DNA of 28,922 nt, from positions 1 through 28,922 of IMG/VR virus record IMGVR_UViG_3300049825_000988, one strand, 5' to 3'. The stretch's first letter is position 1. Every line of letters starts with the position of its first letter. A program made the translations under genes and the position numbers. Below are positions 23,977-28,922 of this stretch, in pieces. The notes under the pieces are model-generated. The model searched no databases, was not told the origin of the DNA, and saw only the letters and a program-made list of their open reading frames with translations. This DNA comes from a virus.

Positions 23977-24334
23977 CGCCGTCCAACTTCCGCCGCAACT
24001 CTCTCGCCGCCGCCAGCCCCGCGTTCAATCGCTCCATGAAGTTGGCTTCCCCATTGCGCTCCAAGTCGTGTTCCAAAAGAAAATCGCAACACGTGCCCGC
24101 GTGGGCGAGGTGGTGCATCGAGGACTGAAGGTCGAACCGGGCCCCAAGGCGGATCGCCGACACGTGGCGCCCCAACGCGTCGAGGTAGCGCGCCCTCAAG
24201 TCGTCCAACTCACGCCAATTGTGGTCTCCGTAGACCACCGCGCCGTAGGTGAGGACGCCCGCGCGCTCCCGCTCGGCCATGGGCGAGATCAGCCCAAAGC
24301 GGGGCTTCCCGCTGTCCCACTTTTTGCCCGCCAT
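23960..24334 (-). CDS. dATP/dGTP diphosphohydrolase-like protein (DUF5664 type)
   Basis: 124 residues. The sequence follows the DUF5664 pattern: KWDSGKPRFGLISPMAERER at 5-24, LTYGAVVYGDHNWRELDDLR at 28-47, RYLDALGRHVSAI at 49-61, and a closing DLQSSMHHLAHAGTCCDFLL at 68-87 containing the H-L-A-H element. Members are N-terminal domains of dATP/dGTP diphosphohydrolases, and the MazZ enzymes of 2-aminoadenine phages are of this broader kind. It starts with TGATG overlap from the SSB gene. The paired Cys-Cys (82-83) is unusual. Confidence 0.65.
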   Translation of the reverse strand: MAGKKWDSGKPRFGLISPMAERERAGVLTYGAVVYGDHNWRELDDLRARYLDALGRHVSAIRLGARFDLQSSMHHLAHAGTCCDFLLEHDLERNGEANFMERLNAGLAAARELRRKLDGDGHQG

Positions 24335-24786
24335 CAGAATGGAATCTCGTCCAGTTCGCTATCGTCTCGGGGCGCTTGCGGCGGTAACGCTCTGTCGGCG
24401 GCATATGGACGCTCGGACTGGTTGTGGCTTGCCCGTCCGCCTTCGGACCTTCCTTCGCCCGCTTCCCCTCCGCACAACTGGCAAGTTGCCACCCGAATCG
24501 ACGTAAATATCTGTTTCTTCCCATCTTTTTCGTAGGCGCGCACCTGGATCGAGCCCTCCACGAAGACAAGCCGCCCCTTTCGGAGCCACTCCGTCATCTT
24601 CTCGGCGGATTTCGAAAACCAGTCGCAGGTGAGATACGTGGTGGATGATTTGTTGTCCCCCTCGCGACTTTGGTAGCGCTCGGTCACGCCAATCCGAAAC
24701 GTGAGTTTCGACGACCCTTCGAAGTGCTTTAGCTCCGGATCACTGGCCACGTTGCCCAACAAAAACACACGATTTAGTCCGCTCAT
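24334..24786 (-). CDS. ssb: Single-stranded DNA-binding protein
   Basis: 150 residues. Start at ATG 24786, overlapping the previous stop as ATGA and preceded by AAAGG; the frame is open ten codons further but without need. The OB fold covers about residues 1-105, opening with the SSB signature LNRVFLLGNVASDPEL, then KLTFRIGVTERYQS and RLVFVEGSIQVRAYEKDG. The linker is Gly/Ser/Gln-rich, and the end is the acidic tip DDSELDEIPF used to recruit partners. A CxxC pair (CQLC) near residue 101 is unusual for an SSB. It coats ssDNA in replication and recombination. Confidence 0.9.
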   Translation of the reverse strand: MSGLNRVFLLGNVASDPELKHFEGSSKLTFRIGVTERYQSREGDNKSSTTYLTCDWFSKSAEKMTEWLRKGRLVFVEGSIQVRAYEKDGKKQIFTSIRVATCQLCGGEAGEGRSEGGRASHNQSERPYAADRALPPQAPRDDSELDEIPF

Positions 24787-24998
24787 TTTACCTTTATCAT
24801 CTTGTGACCCGTCCACTCTTCGATCTGAAGAGCCGACAATATTGCCCTATCCATCACATGCCGCTCGTAGGTCGAGCGCTCGTCAATGGCGTCAAAGTCC
24901 ACCACGAACCCGCCACTCCCGTACGGGCATTGGCCCCGCACGATCAGCTCGCCTGCCCACTTTTTCCCCGCCAAAAGGCCCAAACGCAGTGGTTTCAC
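24783..24998 (-). CDS. Uncharacterised small protein before ssb
   Basis: 71 residues if GTG 24998 is used. GGAGGA lies directly before an ATG at 25001, which leaves that ATG no spacing, while GTG 24998 has a workable distance and overlaps the previous TGA as GTGA. The sequence (MKPLRLGLLAGKKWAGELIV, CPYGSGGFVVDFDAIDE, HVMDRAILSALQIEEWTGHK) has no family that I recognise. The Cys-Pro-Tyr-Gly turn and a helical end are visible. It is followed by ssb with ATGA overlap. Confidence 0.55.
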   Translation of the reverse strand: MKPLRLGLLAGKKWAGELIVRGQCPYGSGGFVVDFDAIDERSTYERHVMDRAILSALQIEEWTGHKMIKVK

Positions 24999-25402
24999 CA
25001 TTCCTCCGGAACCATCACGGTCATCGAACACGACGGGCACCCGTCCGCTTCGTGGTGCCGCAGATCGCCGAGAATGCAGTCTCGTATTGCGCAGTCGTGG
25101 CACCCCACCGCAAGGCACGTGGAGGAGTGATTCAGTGTTGCCCATTCTTGCCACAAGCGCAGCTCTAGCTCTTCGAGGGCCGGCATGTCTCGCCACTCGT
25201 CCGAAACGCGCGCCGAGCATTCCCCGCACACCCCGGTGCGCGTGAACGCCGAGCACCCCGCAACGAGGCAAGGCTCCGGCGTCGGCGAGGGGCGGTTTCG
25301 CGTGTAGTGACCGGTGGCTCCCGCCGCGAGCCTATATTTTGCGTTTTCGTGGGAGATCAGCACGGTACTCCAGGGACCAGAGCTTCCCATGCGGTCCGTC
25401 AT
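24995..25402 (-). CDS. Cysteine-rich putative metal-binding protein
   Basis: 135 residues from ATG 25402; GTG 25363, behind GGAG, is an alternative that would remove most of a 71-base overlap with the previous gene. There are ten cysteines in pairs or near pairs, including CLVAGCSAFTRTGVCGECSA, then STCLAVGCHDCAIRDCILGD, then DGCPSCSMTVMVPEEW. A helical stretch rich in Glu/Trp (ALEELELRLWQEWATL) separates two clusters, so two zinc-binding modules are likely. No known family recognised. Confidence 0.6.
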   Translation of the reverse strand: MTDRMGSSGPWSTVLISHENAKYRLAAGATGHYTRNRPSPTPEPCLVAGCSAFTRTGVCGECSARVSDEWRDMPALEELELRLWQEWATLNHSSTCLAVGCHDCAIRDCILGDLRHHEADGCPSCSMTVMVPEEW

Positions 25403-25583
25403 CGTTCAGCTCCACGAGCAATATCGGTGTGTCCGCGGGCAGTTCCCCGTCGTCTCCCATCTTGCGCAGGGCAAGCTCTCGCGCATGGCTCGCGTCCGCG
25501 GCTCGAAAGGCGGCGATTCGCGTCTCGGGCGCAAGCGAACTGCCACGCGACGGCGGTATCTTGAGCCTCGCCAAGAAGATCAT
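25332..25583 (-). CDS. Uncharacterised small protein
   Basis: 83 residues from ATG 25583, overlapping the previous stop as ATGA; the longer open frame to 25691 lies over another gene. It opens MIFLARLKIPPSRGSSLAPE, then has a helix (RIAAFRAADASHARELALRK) and strands (ADTPILLVELNDDG; KLWSLEYRAD) before a basic end RKRKI. It has no cysteines, unlike most neighbours. No family recognised. Confidence 0.55.
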   Translation of the reverse strand: MIFLARLKIPPSRGSSLAPETRIAAFRAADASHARELALRKMGDDGELPADTPILLVELNDDGPHGKLWSLEYRADLPRKRKI

Positions 25584-25819
25584 GGCTCTTCGCTCTCCAG
25601 CTCCGTCGGCGGCGAGCACTCCATCGCCATGGGCTCGCCATCCAGCCCCCCGAAGACCGTCCATTCCTGCGTCGGGGACCCGGCGTCGCATTGGTAGCAG
25701 AGAGTCTGGACCGGCCGCCCCTCCTCAAAGGCAATGCGGTGGGCTTCATCCGCCGTGGACGCCAGAACGTCCGTGTAAACGGTAATGGGCAGCTCGCCCT
25801 TCACTCGCCACCAGCTCAT
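25580..25819 (-). CDS. Uncharacterised small protein with one CxxC
   Basis: 79 residues from ATG 25819; GGAGG is two bases upstream. The frame is open to ATG 25900, but that extension has no ribosome binding site and is Arg/Ser-rich. The sequence (MSWWRVKGELPITVYTDVLA; STADEAHRIAFEEGRPVQ; TLCYQCDAGSPTQEW) has a DEAHRIAFEE helix often seen in short phage proteins and a CYQC pair. The end is acidic (PPTELESEEP). No function assigned. Confidence 0.5.
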   Translation of the reverse strand: MSWWRVKGELPITVYTDVLASTADEAHRIAFEEGRPVQTLCYQCDAGSPTQEWTVFGGLDGEPMAMECSPPTELESEEP

Positions 25820-25991
25820 GGCCTCCGACGATCTTCGCCGCGTGCTCGTTCGCATCCGAAATACACCCTTGACCTCTCTGTTCGACGATGGCAGATCCAT
25901 GGTCAGTCGGCGCCATCGGCGGCTTGAGCTTTGGTCCCCCCCTGAGCGCAGTCGCCGATGGCGCCGGCACCTTGTTGGCGCGGCCTGTCAC
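25746..25991 (-). CDS. Possible small CDS, weak evidence
   Basis: 81 residues from GTG 25991, which overlaps the previous stop as GTGA. It fills about 170 bases left empty between two other genes if the later start at 25819 is used. Residues include KPPMAPTDHGSAIVEQRGQG, then CISDANEHAAKIVGGHELVA. The last 25 residues overlap the next gene in another frame. No Shine-Dalgarno sequence was checked as strong and no family is recognised. It may be non-coding, in which case the next gene could start at 25900. Confidence 0.35.
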   Translation of the reverse strand: MTGRANKVPAPSATALRGGPKLKPPMAPTDHGSAIVEQRGQGCISDANEHAAKIVGGHELVASEGRAAHYRLHGRSGVHGG

Positions 25992-26545
25992 CGAAATGGC
26001 TCGCTGCATTTGTCGCACTCGACGACAAACTTCAAGGTTTCGTCGTTGTGGGGACACTGGGCGAAGCGCCAAATCTGCGCGTAAGTCTCCCAAGCGGGCG
26101 CGCCAGGCGGGTGTTGGCCGCCCGAAGCGGTCTCCAAACTCACCGACCGGCCCGTGTCGACGAACAAACCGAAGCGCATCGCGGCCACTGGGGCCGGCGA
26201 ATGCTTGATCGTCTCCATTTTCACGCAGAATTCGCCGAAATTCAGCTCCACTTGCGCCAAATTCACGGTCAGCGTGCACTCGGGCTCGCCGTCGTCCCGG
26301 TCGACTTGGATCGCTCCGCGCGCCACCCCGTCCGCCCCGCTCGAACCGTAGGCGCCTGCCCGGATGCGAAAAATTCCACGTGTTTTGTGGCGATTCACGC
26401 CCGCTGCCATCGTGCGAGCGAGTTCCGTGACCATACATTCGCGGTACGTCTGAAACTTCATCCCGTCGGCGGCTCGAAACGGCCTCAACGGGTCCGGCGG
26501 AGGTCCAGCACTCCCCCACATGCGCTTGTGAATCTCTGCCGTCAT
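25988..26545 (-). CDS. Uncharacterised protein with C-terminal zinc-finger-like end
   Basis: 185 residues from ATG 26545; AAGGGG lies about 9 bases upstream. The frame is open to 26713 over the neighbouring gene. Helical N-terminal part (RPFRAADGMKFQTYRECMVT; ELARTMAAGVNRHKTRGIFR), a beta-stranded middle (GAIQVDRDDGEPECTLTVNL; QVELNFGEFCVKMETI), and an ending CPHNDETLKFVVECDKCSEP that looks like half of a zinc ribbon. Not recognised. Spacing of the cysteines suggests metal binding. Confidence 0.6.
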   Translation of the reverse strand: MTAEIHKRMWGSAGPPPDPLRPFRAADGMKFQTYRECMVTELARTMAAGVNRHKTRGIFRIRAGAYGSSGADGVARGAIQVDRDDGEPECTLTVNLAQVELNFGEFCVKMETIKHSPAPVAAMRFGLFVDTGRSVSLETASGGQHPPGAPAWETYAQIWRFAQCPHNDETLKFVVECDKCSEPFR

Positions 26546-26562
26546 CTCCAGAAGCCCCTTTT

Positions 26563-26784
26563 TTACCGGAGTTCGATGGCGCGGCCCGAACCAGAGCATG
26601 GCGCCGGCGGCGACACGTCCTCTTTCTCCCGCTGTGTCGAGTGCTGGCGCATGATCCACGCCTCGCTCTCCGCGCTCCTCGTCACCGCGTATTCCCTGGC
26701 GCAGTCCGGGCATGTCACTCTTGGTTTTCCACCACGGATGCGGCGTATCTTCGCCAAATTAGGCTTTTTCACCTTTCGCGGCAT
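26563..26784 (-). CDS. Small basic protein with a CxxC pair
   Basis: 73 residues from ATG 26784; AAAGG lies about 10 bases upstream, inside the end of the methyltransferase gene (16-base overlap). The N-terminus is strongly basic (MPRKVKKPNLAKIRRIRGGK) and precedes TCPDCAREYAVTRSAESEAW. The rest is polar. A DNA- or RNA-binding role would fit the charge but is unproven. Confidence 0.55.
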   Translation of the reverse strand: MPRKVKKPNLAKIRRIRGGKPRVTCPDCAREYAVTRSAESEAWIMRQHSTQREKEDVSPPAPCSGSGRAIELR

Positions 26785-27485
26785 TGATGCAGACCTTTCG
26801 CGGGCGAAGCTGACGCTTTGCCGTTTGCACCTTCGCTTTTTACATCTGCGCGATGCCAAACCCACTCTTTTGTTTGCTGGACCGTCTCACAATCCAGCAA
26901 GGCCCAAGTGCCATGGGCTCGGGTGCCCCCCCAGACAAGCCAGGCGTACTCGCAGGCGTCCGTCTGGAGGGTCCCGCGATCGTCCTGCATGAAGCCCGGA
27001 CGGCGCGCGAGGACGCCCACGGCGGGGGGGCGAGTCCTGAGAAGCTCGTACCGGGCCGGCTCCTTCACGCGGGCCCCTGCAAGCCACTCCAGGCGCGACA
27101 GCACGGCCACCTGGGGGGCGAGCCGCAAAGCTCGGTCCACGAAGTGCACCTGTTGCGCGAAAGGGGGGTTCATCACGATGAGGAGGTTCTCGCCAAGTGG
27201 GGAGGGGAGGGCATCGATGCGAAAGTCGCCCACCAGGATCTTCGCGTAGGCCCGCGTTTGCAGGGCGGCTGACGCGCGCCGCCGGTCCAGCTCAATGCCA
27301 ATGACCTCCCGCGGGCCCGAAGGCCCCAAGGCGGCGCCGAGGCTCCCTGTCCCGCACCCCGGATCGATCACCGTCGCGCCCATCAGGTTCCGGATCATGG
27401 GCAGGAGAGCGCGCACGGCCCACGCCGGGGTCTCGTAGAAGTCGAGCGGCGAGCGCTCCGACACCAGTCGGCCGCGCACCGTCAC
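26769..27485 (-). CDS. SAM-dependent DNA methyltransferase, adenine-N6 type
   Basis: 238 residues from GTG 27485, which overlaps the previous stop as GTGA and has GGAG eight bases upstream. It has the SAM-binding motif DPGCGTGSL at about residues 41-49, an acidic partner in VIGIELDRRRASAALQ near 60-75, and the catalytic NPPF at 106-109. The N-terminal SPLDFYETPAWAVRALLPMI is typical of phage adenine methyltransferases. NPPF proteins can also act on other amines, so the target is not certain. It probably protects phage DNA from host restriction. No restriction endonuclease partner is seen, so it looks like an orphan enzyme. Confidence 0.8.
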   Translation of the reverse strand: MTVRGRLVSERSPLDFYETPAWAVRALLPMIRNLMGATVIDPGCGTGSLGAALGPSGPREVIGIELDRRRASAALQTRAYAKILVGDFRIDALPSPLGENLLIVMNPPFAQQVHFVDRALRLAPQVAVLSRLEWLAGARVKEPARYELLRTRPPAVGVLARRPGFMQDDRGTLQTDACEYAWLVWGGTRAHGTWALLDCETVQQTKEWVWHRADVKSEGANGKASASPAKGLHQCRER

Positions 27486-27772
27486 TTCATCGGCTCCAGG
27501 CACACCCGACACGCGTCAAACACCTTCGAACATGACAAACACAGCCTCCCGGGCTGGCTCGGGGTGTCGATGCAGCAATTCAGGCAAAGAGAGCCGTGGC
27601 ACTGCGCAAGTCCGGCGTATTGGCATTTGCGGCAAAGCCGCGTCGTCAAATGACGGTCCTTGTTGAGCGGATCGCCCCAATAGGCCTCGTATGTGACTCG
27701 GGCGGCGGTCTCCCGTTTGGCTTGCCGCTCCGCTGCCGTAGCCAACAGTGCCTTGATATTCAGCTTATCCAC
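27482..27772 (-). CDS. Cysteine-rich putative multi-zinc protein
   Basis: 96 residues from GTG 27772, eight bases inside the previous gene; a longer open frame to 27841 would overlap it further. A basic helical N-terminus (MDKLNIKALLATAAERQAKR) leads to eleven cysteines in 58 residues, starting at LCRKCQYAGLAQCHGSLC and continuing LNCCIDTPSQPGRLCLSC and FDACRVCLEP. Two zinc modules seem likely. No family recognised. It lies between the Lar-like and methyltransferase genes. Confidence 0.6.
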   Translation of the reverse strand: MDKLNIKALLATAAERQAKRETAARVTYEAYWGDPLNKDRHLTTRLCRKCQYAGLAQCHGSLCLNCCIDTPSQPGRLCLSCSKVFDACRVCLEPMK

Positions 27773-27986
27773 TCTTCGGCTTCTTTCGTGTGTTCCATTG
27801 GTCAATGACCCCGTCTTGATCTTCGGACGCCATCTGCACATCGCAGACGTCGCACTTGATCGTCAGCCACTCGACAAAATTGCGGCTCCACAACGACTCG
27901 TCGCTCCGCCGGTACGTTCGGGGCGGCACGCCGCAGAAGGGGCACGGGCGGAGGGGGACAAAGCGCGGTTTCTGCGTGACAGTCAC
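27765..27986 (-). CDS. Lar-like restriction alleviation protein
   Basis: 73 residues from GTG 27986, overlapping the previous stop as GTGA. It has the Lar pattern: LRPCPFCGVPPRTYRR near the N-terminus, WLTIKCDVCDVQMASED in the middle, and VIDQWNTRKKPKSG at the end (the WNxR motif). Rac prophage Lar modulates type I restriction; related phage proteins are usually called restriction alleviation proteins, though few are tested. It is separated from the DNA methyltransferase gene only by the cysteine-rich 96-residue gene, so the group may serve defence evasion. Confidence 0.7.
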   Translation of the reverse strand: MTVTQKPRFVPLRPCPFCGVPPRTYRRSDESLWSRNFVEWLTIKCDVCDVQMASEDQDGVIDQWNTRKKPKSG

Positions 27987-28180
27987 GTCGCCGCCCACGC
28001 CTTCAGGCGTTCCCAGTCGTCGGTGAGGTCGTAGCCAAAGAACGGGCAAGGCCACGCGTGAGCCTCGCCAGCCGCGGGCGGAATCTCGCAAAACTCGCAG
28101 TCAAACGAGTATTCGAAGCGCTCCATGGCCAACCGGAGCGCCAGCTTTGCGAGTGCGGCGAAGTCCTCGGGTTTACTCAT
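27983..28180 (-). CDS. Uncharacterised small protein with CEFC
   Basis: 65 residues from ATG 28180. The first half is helical (KPEDFAALAKLALRLAMERF), followed by FDCEFCEIPPAAGEAHAWPC and then FGYDLTDDWERLKAWAAT. A CxxC pair, a nearby His and a third Cys could form one metal site. It starts eight bases inside the previous gene and ends with GTGA overlap into the Lar-like gene. Not recognised. Confidence 0.6.
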   Translation of the reverse strand: MSKPEDFAALAKLALRLAMERFEYSFDCEFCEIPPAAGEAHAWPCPFFGYDLTDDWERLKAWAAT

Positions 28181-28358
28181 CGGCGAACCCCAACAGGGAT
28201 TCCGCGTTGGCTCGCTTCGGCTCGCGCTTCTCGTAGCTGAGGCACTTGCACCACAGCGACAAGCACGCCCCGCGCACCAAATAGCCTTCGGACGTCATTG
28301 GTTCCAGGTAGTGGCTCGATTTGTCATGGCCGCAAAGGCACGTTTCGTGGAAGCTCAT
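28173..28358 (-). CDS. Small zinc-binding protein
   Basis: 61 residues from ATG 28358, which overlaps the previous stop as ATGA. It has the pattern CLCGHDKSSHYLEP then GACLSLWCKCLSYEKREP, typical of short phage proteins with a C-x-C-G-H, H, C and C-x-C layout. A metal site with two His is likely. The C-terminal end is acidic. Function unknown. Confidence 0.65.
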   Translation of the reverse strand: MSFHETCLCGHDKSSHYLEPMTSEGYLVRGACLSLWCKCLSYEKREPKRANAESLLGFADE

Positions 28359-28561
28359 GGCCGCAAGTCCCCGTTCTCCTTGCGCCAGGGGTGTTGCTTG
28401 AACTTCGGCCGCGCGGGCCCGCAGTGGCCGCCTTCGGCCGAGGCCTCTCTTGCACGTTGGTTCCACGGTACCGCGGATGGATGCACGCACACAGCATCCG
28501 TGCCGTAGGCACTCGCAGGGTCCACGACAGAAAACGCGCACGCTCTGCAGTTCTTGCTCAT
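28355..28561 (-). CDS. Small cysteine-containing phage protein
   Basis: 68 residues from ATG 28561, overlapping the previous stop as ATGA. The sequence SKNCRACAFSVVDPASAYGT, then VCVHPSAVPWNQRAREAS, then GGHCGPARPKFKQHP is a layout I have seen in short hypothetical phage proteins (CxxC, C-x-H-P, GHCGP). Four cysteines and two His suggest one zinc site. Function unknown. Confidence 0.65.
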   Translation of the reverse strand: MSKNCRACAFSVVDPASAYGTDAVCVHPSAVPWNQRAREASAEGGHCGPARPKFKQHPWRKENGDLRP

Positions 28562-28922
28562 GGCTGATGCACCGCTGTCAAAAAGGCCGAGTCGGCCAAG
28601 GTGGCGTACGCGAAATTGCAAAAGAGGCAATACTCGGCACTGTCCGCCATTCCAGGCACCGAAAATGTCACCGTCGCCACGAACTTGTTCTGCGGGTGGG
28701 TATCCTTGCAGTGGCCCAAGCGCGCTATCGAGGAATACCGGATCTTCGCGTTGGGCCATTTACCAAGCACGACCGCGCGCGCAAAGGCGATTCCGGAGCC
28801 ATTCCGCGCCCGCTCTTCGCGGTACGTGTCCATGCAGTCTTGGGTGCAAAAGGCCGTGTGGTCGCCATCCCAGACATTGGGTTCCTCCGACAGGAGATCT
28901 TCGCCGCACTCGTAACATTGCG
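28558..28922 (-). CDS. Zinc-finger protein, 5' end outside window
   Basis: At least 120 residues; the frame is open to the right edge, so the start is not seen. An ATG at 28833 is inside a coherent zinc-finger module and is unlikely to be the start: upstream of it the frame reads QCYECGEDLLSEEP, then DHTAFCTQDCMDTYREERAR, a treble-clef-like CxxC plus CxxxC arrangement. The second half has a beta segment (KFVATVTFSVPGMADSAEYC) with CLFC near the end. Role unknown. Its stop overlaps the next ATG as ATGA. Confidence 0.65.
   Translation of the reverse strand, partial: QCYECGEDLLSEEPNVWDGDHTAFCTQDCMDTYREERARNGSGIAFARAVVLGKWPNAKIRYSSIARLGHCKDTHPQNKFVATVTFSVPGMADSAEYCLFCNFAYATLADSAFLTAVHQP

Overview
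The window is a GC-rich stretch of a contractile-tailed (myovirus-type) bacteriophage or prophage whose virion genes follow the order of phage Mu. All 47 coding regions reported here, including one nested reading frame, lie on the minus strand. They read from the right edge towards the left edge, mostly with TGATG, ATGA or GTGA stop/start overlaps, and no gap is longer than about 35 bases. No rRNA, tRNA, CRISPR array, insertion sequence, integrase, transposase or clear promoter/terminator was seen. The host cannot be named from the sequence; base composition only suggests a high-GC bacterium.

Right part (about 28.9 to 22.5 kb, transcribed first): a block of about 20 small genes. Recognisable ones are a Lar-like restriction-alleviation protein, a DNA methyltransferase with an NPPF motif, a single-stranded DNA-binding protein, and two all-alpha nucleotide pyrophosphohydrolases of different families (a DUF5664-type dATP/dGTP diphosphohydrolase and a MazG/HisE-like protein). 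Most of the rest are unrecognised mini-proteins carrying CxxC pairs, so the block is unusually rich in putative zinc ribbons. It looks like the tail end of an early or accessory region covering DNA protection, nucleotide pool and replication, and it runs off the window.

Middle (about 22.5 to 13.6 kb): packaging and head genes. In order these are a candidate small terminase, large terminase, Mu gp29-like portal, a 78-residue protein, an S49 (SppA-like) capsid protease with a probable nested scaffold start, a putative decoration protein, a Mu T-like major capsid protein, a gp35-like protein with a perfect 3 x 30 bp repeat, a gp36-like connector, an HK97 gp10-like protein, a neck/terminator candidate and a gp38-like small protein. 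A Mu F-type minor head protein is not seen.

Left part (about 13.6 kb to 1): tail. In order these are sheath, tube, two tail-assembly-chaperone candidates, tape measure, gpN-like protein, baseplate hub (gpP/gp44-like), spike (gp45-like), an unusual proline-rich repeat protein with two nearly identical 138 bp units, gp46-like wedge, gp47/J-like wedge, an extra 157-residue protein, a gp48-position protein and a partial glycine-rich tail fibre cut by the left edge.

Functions come from visible motifs and gene order only. Several starts were moved from the longest open frame to an internal ATG/GTG that overlaps the upstream stop.
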